Assembly: GCA_020137815.1 (NCBI GenBank)
Contig: CM035358.1
Coordinates: 1,483,033 to 1,547,032, forward strand
Direction of reading: 5' to 3'
Source: Hormiphora californensis
Taxonomy: Eukaryota; Ctenophora; Tentaculata; Cydippida; Pleurobrachiidae
DNA length: 64,000 bases
The notes under the pieces were generated by a model. It ran no database searches and was not told where the DNA came from. It was given only the letters and a program-made list of their open reading frames with translations. Each line of letters begins with the position of its first letter. Within the stretch, counting starts at the first letter, position 1. This document shows positions 1 through 9,600 of the stretch, one piece after another. The position numbers and the translations under genes were made by a program.

Positions 1-2
1 GT

Positions 3-464
3 AGCAGAGCAAAAGAATCCAAGGAATGTTTTGAAAAGAAATGTTACCTTGTTCACCCCAAAGGAACCAACAGGCGAAAGCCAAGGGACCAGGTGGGGCA
101 AAAGAGAGATAGAAGAAAGAGTGAACGTGGACCTTCCCAGGAAGGAGGACGAACGGAAAAGCCGTCCTTCGCAACGGGGCAAAACAAGTCCAATGATAAG
201 AAGCCTGGCAGTTCGCTGGGACGAAACGGTAAACCAGGCGGTAAACCAAACGCAAAATTCACTCCAGCTAAAAGTCAGGGTGATTTTTTAGCTATCAAAT
301 CCCTTTTGGAAAAGCTTCAGAAGGGAATGTCGGACATAAAAGGGGATCAGACACAAATGCAGAAAACCCTGAAAACTCTGAGAGCAGATCAAGGAAAGAG
401 CTGCTCAATGGGGAGGTCTCGGATCGGATCCGGCCACGGGTGCTGCAGTCAGGCGTGTTATTAA
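3..464 (+). CDS. LINE-A ORF1, partial (C-terminal part)
   Basis: The frame is open from the window edge to a stop at 462-464 and overlaps ORF2 by about 25 bases, as is common between the two ORFs of LINEs. Near the left edge it encodes CFEKKCYLVHP, which looks like the end of a C-x-C...HP zinc-knuckle motif of the kind found in CR1-type ORF1 proteins. A Lys/Arg/Gly-rich stretch follows, then a short Leu/Lys segment with coiled-coil character (around DFLAIKSLLEKLQKG). This fits an RNA-binding ORF1 protein. The start codon is outside the window. Function is inferred from position and composition. Confidence 0.6.
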   Translation, partial: SRAKESKECFEKKCYLVHPKGTNRRKPRDQVGQKRDRRKSERGPSQEGGRTEKPSFATGQNKSNDKKPGSSLGRNGKPGGKPNAKFTPAKSQGDFLAIKSLLEKLQKGMSDIKGDQTQMQKTLKTLRADQGKSCSMGRSRIGSGHGCCSQACY

Positions 465-3448
465 ACGCCCAATCCTGCAACCCAAGTGCAAGGAGTAAAT
501 GTGCTTGGAAGTTGCAGTGCCTCAGGGAGGATGTGGAGTCAATCCCAGGAGAGGTACCCTTCATAGCTGTGACAGAAACATGGCTTAAACCATACGTGGA
601 AAACTTACAAATTCTAAATGGATGGGAGAAGTACAGGGTCTACCGTTGTGATCGGAGATACAGGACAGGGGGCGGTGTTATGCTGCTGACGTCATTTGAT
701 CTACCGATAGACGAGCATGTAGCTTTGGATAACGACAGCTGTCAGCTGTTAATGTGCTCCTCAAGCCCAAGCAAGTGGGTATTTGGGGTACTGTACAGAT
801 CACCATCCGCTCCAGTTAGTGATTTTAGGGCGTGCCTGGAGGTAGCCAGAAATTTCATCGAACAGAGGCCAGATCATGTTGTCTGTCTTATGGGAGATTT
901 TAATGTACCTGAGATCGCTTGGAATCCACCTGAGGCAAACCCAAGAACAGCAAATAGTGATGCACTGCTTAGCTTCACTGAGGACACGCTGCTTTCTCAA
1001 TACATTGATGTACCATCGAGAGGCAGCAGCTACTTGGATTTGGTTTTCAGCAACTCTGAGACACTGGTTAACCGTGTGAGGAGCAAGGAGACTAGGTTGT
1101 CGGACCACAACCTATTGGAGTTTGGTGTGACTCGGAATCCGTGCTCTGCAGCCAGGGAAACTGTGCCACCTCAGTTTGCTGCTGATGAGTTTCGTTCACT
1201 GGATATGTACAAAGCAGATACAGAGGCAATATGTGAGGCGGTAAAAAAGGTTGATTGGGAAGCTGTATTCGGTAAGTGCACCACAGAAGAGCTTCCTCGA
1301 GTATTCAGGGATATATTGTTCCAGATTGCTCAGATTCATGCACCTAGGAAGAAACCGAGAAGGGGGAGGCCAAAGCTTGTCAGAAAACTTTCTCGGAAAA
1401 AAAGAGCTGCGAAAGGGCGTCTCGCACTGCTCTTGGAGAAAAAGGATACTCCAATCAGTCAGATTGAAGCTCTCCAAAAGAGGATCGATGTGCTTTATGG
1501 GGAAATCCGGGATGCTATCCTGGATGAGAATATAAAGCAGGAAAAACTGGCAGTTGAAAAGATCAAAACAAACGCCAAGTACTTCTACAGCTACGCTAAG
1601 CGTTTCGCTGGTGACAGCAACAGTATCTCGGCGTTAACTGGAGAATCTGGCGAATTGATTACTGATAAGAAAGAAATTGTGGAAGCTTTGTCTAGGCAAT
1701 TCAAGGCTGTGTTCAGTGACCCGGAGGAAGCTGACTTAAACACAGGACACGATATCACAGTTTGCGAGTCAATAACACCTGGTGACAATGATGTTGACTT
1801 TACAGTGAAAGATATCCTAGATGCTATCAAGGAGATGAAACCGGACGCAGCTCCTGGTCCGGACGGAATACCGGCCATACTGCTGAAAAGCTGCGCTGAA
1901 GCGGTGGCACACCCACTGTACCTGATGTGGACTAGGTCGCTAGGGGAAGGTATTGTTCCATCATCGTCCAAGGTGTCGCTTGTCACCCCCCTCTACAAGA
2001 AGGGTAGCAGGTCCTCAGCTGCAAATTATCGCCCTGTCTCTCTGACCGATCATACCATTAAGGTCTTCGAGAGAGTCGTACGGAAAAAGCTAGTGAACCA
2101 TTTTGAGAAAAATGAGCTTTTTAACGACATTCAACATGGATTTAGGCGTGGGAGAAGTTGCCTCACCCAGCTCCTAGATCACTTCGACAACATTCATAGT
2201 AATGCACTCGATGGCATGGAAACTGACTCTGTGTACCTTGATTACGCTAAGGCGTTTGATCGAGTTGATCATAACATCTTGATTAGAAAGCTTAGAAGCT
2301 ATAAGGTACATGAAGGTCTCGTGACATGGATCCAGTCTTTCCTGGAAGGAAGAGTGCAGAGAGTCACGGTGGATGGATGTCAGTCGGAGCCTGTACATGT
2401 TAAGAGCGGAGTTCCCCAAGGGTCAGTTTTGGGACCGATGCTCTTTTTAATATATCTGAATGATATCACAACGGTTGTGTCAGGAAGTACACTGCGGTGC
2501 TTTGCAGATGACACACGAATCATGAAGAGTATTGGAGGAGAAATGGATATGAAAATACTCCAACGGGACCTGGATTCGGTTACCGAGTGGTCACTGAGAA
2601 ATAACATGAAACTGCATACGGATAAGTTCGAATTCCTACTGCATGGCGTTTCACGTGACCATCTCATGCACCATCTCCCTTTTACTGCTGATATCTTGAG
2701 CTACAGCACTTCAGCAGGGCTGCTGAAACCTATGTCCTCGGTTAAGGATTTGGGCGTGCTTGTTCATTCTGATCTAACCTGGTCCGGTCACATCGCTACC
2801 ATCGCCGAAAACGCTAAGAGGAAAGCAGCCTGGGTGTTTAGTGTGTTCAGGACCAGGGATAGAGGGGTTATGGTAACCCTCTACAAGAGCATGGTAAGAA
2901 GCCTGCTGGAATACTGCTGCCCTCTTTGGAATCCTACCAAGATCCAGGATATCCAGGTTTTAGAGGGGGTGCAACGCTCCTTCACCAGACGGATCTCTGA
3001 GTGCAAGGGGATGGATTACTGGCAGAGACTGCAATACCTGGGCCTTAGCTCCCTGCAGCGCAGGAGAGAGAGATACTCCATTCTCCACATGTGGAAGATC
3101 ATGCACGGCCTAGTCTCCAATGACCTCAAAATAAGGTTCACAACTGGAGGCCGACTTGGAGTTCGAGCTGTGGTTCCCAAATTGACCAAACTGTCCACTA
3201 TGGCCAAACAGACAGCATATGACGGATCCTTTGCTGTTATGGGACCACGACTATGGAACTGTTTACCTGCAAAACTTAATCAAATTGACGAGTTCCAGGT
3301 ATTCAAAGTTCAGCTGTCAAGATACCTGACGTCGTTTTCGGACTGTCCCCCAGTTACGGGATATGTACGAAGCTCCAGGAACTCTATACTAGACATGAGA
3401 CTGAACGACGGGGAGTTGCAAGCAAGCGATACCCCGGTCGGAGTGTAA
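440..3448 (+). CDS. LINE-A ORF2: AP-type endonuclease plus reverse transcriptase
   Basis: An uninterrupted frame of about 1000 codons. The exact initiator is uncertain; the first in-frame start-like codon is a GTG at 440. Residues about 45-230 form an exonuclease/endonuclease/phosphatase domain with the catalytic landmarks TETWL, GDFNVPEIAW and SDHNLLEF. The reverse transcriptase spans about 470-780, with APGPDGIPAILLK, NYRPVSLTD, QHGFRRGRSC, YLDYAKAFDRVDH, GVPQGSVLGPMLF and the catalytic FADD box. The C-terminal tail carries EYCCPLW and RRRERYSILHMWKI blocks that are also found in LINE-B. All key residues are present, so the protein could be active. Its role is nicking target DNA and priming reverse transcription of the element's own RNA. 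Confidence 0.95.
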   Translation: MLQSGVLLNAQSCNPSARSKCAWKLQCLREDVESIPGEVPFIAVTETWLKPYVENLQILNGWEKYRVYRCDRRYRTGGGVMLLTSFDLPIDEHVALDNDSCQLLMCSSSPSKWVFGVLYRSPSAPVSDFRACLEVARNFIEQRPDHVVCLMGDFNVPEIAWNPPEANPRTANSDALLSFTEDTLLSQYIDVPSRGSSYLDLVFSNSETLVNRVRSKETRLSDHNLLEFGVTRNPCSAARETVPPQFAADEFRSLDMYKADTEAICEAVKKVDWEAVFGKCTTEELPRVFRDILFQIAQIHAPRKKPRRGRPKLVRKLSRKKRAAKGRLALLLEKKDTPISQIEALQKRIDVLYGEIRDAILDENIKQEKLAVEKIKTNAKYFYSYAKRFAGDSNSISALTGESGELITDKKEIVEALSRQFKAVFSDPEEADLNTGHDITVCESITPGDNDVDFTVKDILDAIKEMKPDAAPGPDGIPAILLKSCAEAVAHPLYLMWTRSLGEGIVPSSSKVSLVTPLYKKGSRSSAANYRPVSLTDHTIKVFERVVRKKLVNHFEKNELFNDIQHGFRRGRSCLTQLLDHFDNIHSNALDGMETDSVYLDYAKAFDRVDHNILIRKLRSYKVHEGLVTWIQSFLEGRVQRVTVDGCQSEPVHVKSGVPQGSVLGPMLFLIYLNDITTVVSGSTLRCFADDTRIMKSIGGEMDMKILQRDLDSVTEWSLRNNMKLHTDKFEFLLHGVSRDHLMHHLPFTADILSYSTSAGLLKPMSSVKDLGVLVHSDLTWSGHIATIAENAKRKAAWVFSVFRTRDRGVMVTLYKSMVRSLLEYCCPLWNPTKIQDIQVLEGVQRSFTRRISECKGMDYWQRLQYLGLSSLQRRRERYSILHMWKIMHGLVSNDLKIRFTTGGRLGVRAVVPKLTKLSTMAKQTAYDGSFAVMGPRLWNCLPAKLNQIDEFQVFKVQLSRYLTSFSDCPPVTGYVRSSRNSILDMRLNDGELQASDTPVGV

Positions 3449-3549
3449 ACGGCGGCGAATCATCAGAAGTAACCAGAAGTAAGTAAACCGATTCAGAGGG
3501 GTCTGAAACAACCGAACAATCTAAGATCATGTAGTTAGAAATCATAGCT

Positions 3550-3676
3550 ACGAAGTAACCCCTCGACCTTCGTAGAGCGCACTTAGTGGCTAGTGCCGGC
3601 CACTGGCCAGGGAGGGGTAACTTCGTTACCATTGGTTACTAACCAATGGTTACTAACCAATGGTTACTAACCATTA
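3550..3676 (+). repeat. LINE-A 3' end: inverted repeat and 14-bp tail repeats
   Basis: The 3' UTR contains complementary blocks AAGTAACCCCT (about 3554) and AGGGGTAACTT (about 3613-3625). They could fold into a stem-loop enclosing a smaller AGTGGC/GCCACT stem. Three to four copies of a 14-base GGTTACTAACCAAT unit follow. Stem-loops near LINE 3' ends are known recognition structures for their own reverse transcriptases. A role here is inference. Confidence 0.6.
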
Positions 3677-3695
3677 AAAACACCCCCGCACTCAC

Positions 3696-6600
3696 CTATC
3701 CTCCTATCACCAATCCACCAGGACATAGCAAATGTCAGATTAGCAGTGTCTAATGAGTCATCCTGCTCAACGTTACAAGTAAATGTAGCAGTATCATCTG
3801 TCATCATCAAGGTAGCTGAATCAGGTGTGACACTGACATCTGAAAATGGAATGGATAAAAGGTTAAGGAACTGGAGTAAGAGTTCATTGAACTCGCAATT
3901 TACTACTAATTTACTACAAATTACTGCAGTGAGATGAAAGAAAATTAAAAATATCAAGAAAAAAAATTGAAATTTAATGACCAGCGAGGGTCAATTATTG
4001 TCAAATCAAAGTCTCCTATAAATTACCTCGCTTAAATACAGTCATTTCACGAGACACGATATCATCATCCAGATCAGATGTGCTGCTATTGACTTGATCA
4101 AACTTGATTGTAGCATGGGCTGTGTATGTCTTATCAGGCAATCCAGAGTCCACATAATAGATCCAAGAAGAATAGTTAGATGACTGTCCCTCGGTTGCGG
4201 TGGTATTAGTTCCATCTACCGTCCAGATGACAGAGTCGGGTTTGATGTGGGGAGATGAGAATGTGAGTTGGAGACGGCCCATGTTGTACTGGTAGGGGTG
4301 ATCAATACCAGCCACATCTGTAACACGTGGTTTAGTTATACCAATAGTGCAAAGAAACAAGGAAACAAAGAAAAAAAAAGAAAAAAAAACAAACAAACAT
4401 ACCAACAAAATAGGTTGTAACTTGGTCACTCCTAATTGACCTATAAGTATTATAGGTCCATTTCCAATCATCTAAACACCGTGCTACACACATGAACATC
4501 TGTTTATCTCCATATCTCCTGTTAACCGTTAACCACTCTCCCTTCCAGGTGGTATAGTTGCTCCAGGTGTTATTATTCGAGGTGGTCCACCAAACCTCTC
4601 TGGATGAGATAGAGAGAGATTATTGAATTAGAGATAATGCCGTGATTGAAACTTAGTTTTCAGTTACACTAATACCACTTCTACACTACTATACTACTAC
4701 TAAAACTATGCTATTCAAGTTAAAAGGGTAACATGACAGAGGTAACTACCTGAGTAACAAAGATAACAAAGATAACAAGGGTAACTACCTGTTTGCGCAC
4801 TCAGCGGTAAAGTTACAGTATATGTTTACAGTATCCTCAATTGATACCTCTCTTGTACCATTCATTATCTCAATATCTGCGTGGGGGGAGGCAAAAGTTA
4901 AATTATATTATGTGTGTTTTGTATAATTGGACTTTATAAAGATGATTATTTATCTCGAACTAACTGACCTCGTATGTATAGAGTGGTTACATTAGACATG
5001 TATCTATCACCCTCCGTTCCATTGATGTTAGTCCACACCTCACACCAATACGTGCCATTATCAATGAACAACAGGGAATCAAACTGCAACATCATTCCAT
5101 TCTCTCCATCAAGACGTTCGGGTGTACCACTGGCATTGTGGTACCATTGGTAGCTTGGTGTCCCGGTATTACCAGTGACGCTGCAGGTAAGATTGGTGGA
5201 AGCGGAGGCAACTTCGAACCGACTCCTGTCAATATCCACGTCTGGAGAGAGAGATAGATAGAGAGAGTAAATGTAAGGAATGTTAATCAATTGTGGACAG
5301 TTTGAGAATAAATTGTGAGGAATGGCCCCCGGGCGCTTACCAGCGCTGTGAACCATTTGGGACAGCGAGAGGATTGTGAATCAACTGAGGCAGTAAATGT
5401 GATTGTGAGGAGTAAAACTTACCAAACACTCCAACGAAGGCATGTTCAGTCATGTTAAACCAGTACCCGTTATCCTCAAAAGCTAACAAACACGTCACAT
5501 TCCAGCCATCTCTAATTGGTGTAAATGTAGCTACACTTCCGTTAGAGAGACCAGGCCAGGAGAGGGAATCGTTGTAGTCATTGCCCAGTTCACTGGTAAC
5601 GTTACAGGATAGGTTCACCTCACCACCTCGTAGTGCTTCCTTGTTGTCCACTACAATCTCTGAAAGTGGGTAGGCATTGTAGGCATTGTGGAACGAACTA
5701 TAAATATTTGAGTCCCCCTCCCCCGATGATTATTAGTGTCATAGTTGATAGTGGTGACAAGTGAAATGTGACCTACCCATACAACCCGATAGTTTCTGGT
5801 GACAGGTGAAATGTGACCTACCCATACAACCCGATAGTTTCTGGTGACAGGTGTAATGTGACCTACCCATACAACCCGATAGTTTCTGGTGACAGGTGAA
5901 ATGTGACCTACCCATACAACCCGATAGTTTCTGGTGACAGGTGAAATGTGACCTACCCATACAACCCGATAGTTTCTGGTGACAGGTGAAATGTGACCTA
6001 CCCATACAACCCGATAGTTTCTGGTGACAGGTGAAATGTGACCTACCCATACAACCCGATAGTTTCTGGTGACAGGTGAAATGTGACCTACCCATACAAC
6101 CCGATAGTTTCTGGTGACAGGTGAAATGTGACCTACCCATACAACCCGATAGTTTCTGGTGACAGGTGAAATGTGACCTATCCATAGTTTCACAGTTTCT
6201 GATGTAATATGACCTACCCACAAGATCAATAGCAATGGTATCCTGAACAGTAGGACTCTCCTCTAGATAACATATCACCTCCCCGCTACTGTTAACCATC
6301 AGATAGCTAGTTGTTGAGTTATACTTCACTGACAAGTCCGTTAAATCTGCAAGTAACAGTCAATATTTTTATACATAGAGCTTTCATTATAAAATAATTA
6401 ATGGGTGTCCAAATGTTATCAGAAGTACCTGTTGAGTCGTCCTTAGTTTTCCATTTGATACTCTGAGACTCACTATTGACGGTACACCACACATTGACAC
6501 CCCATCCCTTCATTATCACAGCATTGTTGAATGCACTCTTTACAGCTGATAATGGGGGGGGGGGTAGTGATGGAGAGTTTGTTATTTGGGGTTAGAAATA

Positions 6601-9600
6601 ATCTGGGTTAGGTCCTAGAACCCAAATCTGAACATTCTGGGAATCATTTCAGATTTGATTTTGTAAGAACAATAGACCTACACATGGTCATGCAATGTAC
6701 AATTTGTACAAGTTACAAATGAAAAGTTTTCAGATACACAAAAAGTACATACCCAGTTTCTCCAGTGTAGAATAATGACTCCGCAACACCTTGGCAGTAT
6801 GATGAATCCCTGAATACTCCACTTCACAGAACACCTTCTTCCCCACCATACCCTCACTCATCGTCACCTCCCAGGAACTAACAAACACCCCATCCTCTGT
6901 TATATTCGACACTGTACCATCACTAACCAGCTCAATATCACCCACATCATTCAGGTAGTTCCACCTCACGGCAGGTTCAGCCACACCTCCAGGCAGATCT
7001 GCTCCACACGAGAGAGAGATAGTGGTACCAACCGGGGCTCCGACATGCTCTGGTATGTGACTAGTGTTGAGAGCCAGGACTGTTACATTGGTCCGTTCGC
7101 TGGATAGCCCATACATCATGTAGTAAGGCACCCCACAGATAAACTCGCCACCATCCTTCTCTGTACTTCAAATCAAGCTCCAGTGCTGCACTTAACATTC
7201 TAGTATCATTGTCATATGACACGTTTGTGGATGTAATATAGTCCGAGTATAGAAAATCGTACCATGACACCTTCATGTACCTATAAGGACTCTCAACGTC
7301 ACATATCAGTGTCACAGTAGTGTTGGTAGTGGTGTAGATCTGCTGGGGTCCCTGAATAGAGAACAAGGACACAACAATCTCTCCGATATCTCGATCCGGG
7401 GTGGGACCTTCCACCCAAGCTAGGGTAGGTAAACTGACAGGAGTAGTTCCCTGTTTCATGAGCATGTGTAGGGTTGAAGATATCATAGTACGCTACCCAG
7501 TAGCTTCTTTCCCAGCGCTTCATGAAAGCTATCAAACTTTCATCAAACTGGAAAAACCTTGATCCAACCTCGAAATCCTTGGCAATAATTACTGGAGTGG
7601 TGCCTATAATTTGCCCATCACGGGTGAAAGTAGCGTTATTGGGCTCCGTATTACTCATCAGTAAACATCCCACCGTTAACCCGGTCCGATTGAATTGATA
7701 CCCGGGAGGGTTGGGGTAGGTAAAGATGATATTCCTGACCTCCAAATCACCTGAGTCCTCCCAGTAGTGATCTTCATAATTATCATCCTCCCACTCGAAC
7801 TCGCAGAAGTAGGTCGTTCCAGCGACGGGCATTGTCAAAAATGTCTCGTTGAGCCAAAGTGAAGTGCGGTAGAAGCCGTTAGAATCTGGTTCGGTGTCAC
7901 GCGTCACATGGTTCATCATATCACCCTCTGGTGTTATGACGTGTTCAATGTTCATTTTTCCAGTGTTGTAGGTGTCGTTGTAGTTGAAATACCTGATATA
8001 TATGGAGGGGTATAATAAAATCTGAAACTGTGATTCGATAGGTTTGAAAAATATCACCCATCCTTCACTCCCAAGACCGTTTCCAGAACTACATACAACT
8101 CCCAATCCTGATTCCCTACTCACCAACCATTTCTTACCAAGTAGTCGTGATGTTTCCGTTGATAGATCCGTTGACAGATCCATTACCACCCAAAGCAAGG
8201 GTACACTCAAGTGTAACATTATCCCCAGTAGAGTAGGTAACGGGATTAAGTCCTCTCTCAATACCTATACAGTAGTTGGGGCAGAGTAGTTTCATGGAAT
8301 GAATGAGTTTAATATGGTAACCGGGTTGTTATCAATGGTAACTCAACCATTACTGTGGTAACTTAACGGTACAGTTACCACATATGATAACTGTACCGTT
8401 GTTACTATGGCAACTGTTCAGTTACCATGTTGTTACTATGGCAACTGTTCAGTTACCATGTTGCTACATGACAAACCTTCGTATGTAAGAGAGATGTTCC
8501 TGCTGAACAACAGTCGTGTTGTGTTAGTCGGATCCCAGAATGAGCACTCAATTTGCCGGGGCATATCAGTGTACTTTCTTTCACTAACACTTAGCCATGT
8601 CCATGATGTGGGGTAACTGAGTAACGGAATTGGGCATTAAAATTCGGTAGATACCAACCGAATAAACAGGGTATATATACAATGAGCTATGCGCTATAGT
8701 ATTGAGGATAGCATGCAGTTCAAATTCATTTTGAATTACCTCTGTGTCGCAAATGAATTGTACTCAGTATCATTTTGTTGGAGTTCAACGCCATCAACCT
8801 TCCAGGTAAATGGGAGGTAAATGGTGTCATATAAGTAGTAATAGTTGGTGTAGGAGCAATCAAGGTATTCCTCGGTCTTAGTGGATGATACGTCACTGGT
8901 TGCATTAAAATCTGGTAGAGAGGGATAACAATTTATTTTCCAACAGTTCTGAACAATTGCGAATATTGAAATTGATTCAGCCCCATTCAGACGATATATG
9001 ACGTACCCTAATAGTAAGTGTAACTAACCATATCTGTTAACAACAGCTGAACTTTCCGAGTCATCATAATAAGAGCCGTTAGCTCTAAAAATGCACGTGA
9101 CCCTTCCTCTATACCACATCGTCCCGTTATAACCATCATCGTCATCATCCAGATATAACAGTGTTAATATAGAGGTAGTTGTGTTGTGGAAGCTGTCGTA
9201 GTCTCCCTGGAATTATTGGGTTAACCATGGTAACACATAGGAGTAACCATGGTAACACATAGGAGTAACCATGGAAAGGGGGTGGACTATAGCCGCTGCA
9301 TCTCGTTTCTGCCAACTAGTGTTACAACTGTACGGAACCCTCTAGCTCCGATACCCTGTTTACAAGCCATACAGCAGGGATCTCGGCTATAATCGAGATG
9401 AATCTAGCCGAGATCCCTGCTGTATGGCTTGTAAACATGGTATCGGAGCTAGAGGGTTCCGTACAGTTGTAACACTAGTTGGCAGAAACGAGATGCAGCG
9501 GCTATAGTCCACCCCCTTTCCATTTGACATGTACCGGTGACAGTGCACGCCAAGACGGTAGCCCACCGCTCTCGTTACCATGTGTTGGCCAGTTTAGGAT

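Larger units (their letters stand above)
1..3676 (+). mobile_element. LINE-A, non-LTR retrotransposon of Jockey/CR1 type, 5' end outside window
   Basis: The element has the classic two-ORF order: a basic ORF1 with a Cys/His motif, then a long ORF2 with an endonuclease and a reverse transcriptase, then a short 3' UTR ending in tandem copies of a 14-base ACCAATGGTTACTA-like unit. Such 3' simple tails are typical of CR1/L2/Jockey-like LINEs. It lies antisense to the downstream Ig gene. Its 3' tail stops about 20 bases beyond the splice donor of the last visible Ig exon (3696), so it appears to sit in an intron of that gene. ORF2 is uninterrupted, which suggests a young copy. The left end, and hence any target-site duplication, is outside the window. 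Clade assignment is inferred from overall architecture, not from a phylogeny. Confidence 0.93.

Noticed and set aside
4016-4471. Ig exon 22 ending at the GT of TATAGGTCAATT (4441)
   Set aside because: That donor gives a phase that meets a stop in exon 23. Extending to the GTATGT donor at 4402 keeps the frame (QVTTYFV then DVAGID).
5751-6190. Possible CRISPR-like array
   Set aside because: The units are directly adjacent with no variable spacers, and the DNA is animal. It is a minisatellite. The same applies to 14140-14264 and 47946-48032.
5651-6335. Long open frames encoding 15-residue repeats read as a repeat-protein gene
   Set aside because: They are the exon 18 frame running through an intronic 45-bp minisatellite. 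Normal splicing at 6218 gives a correct Ig junction, so a separate gene is not needed.
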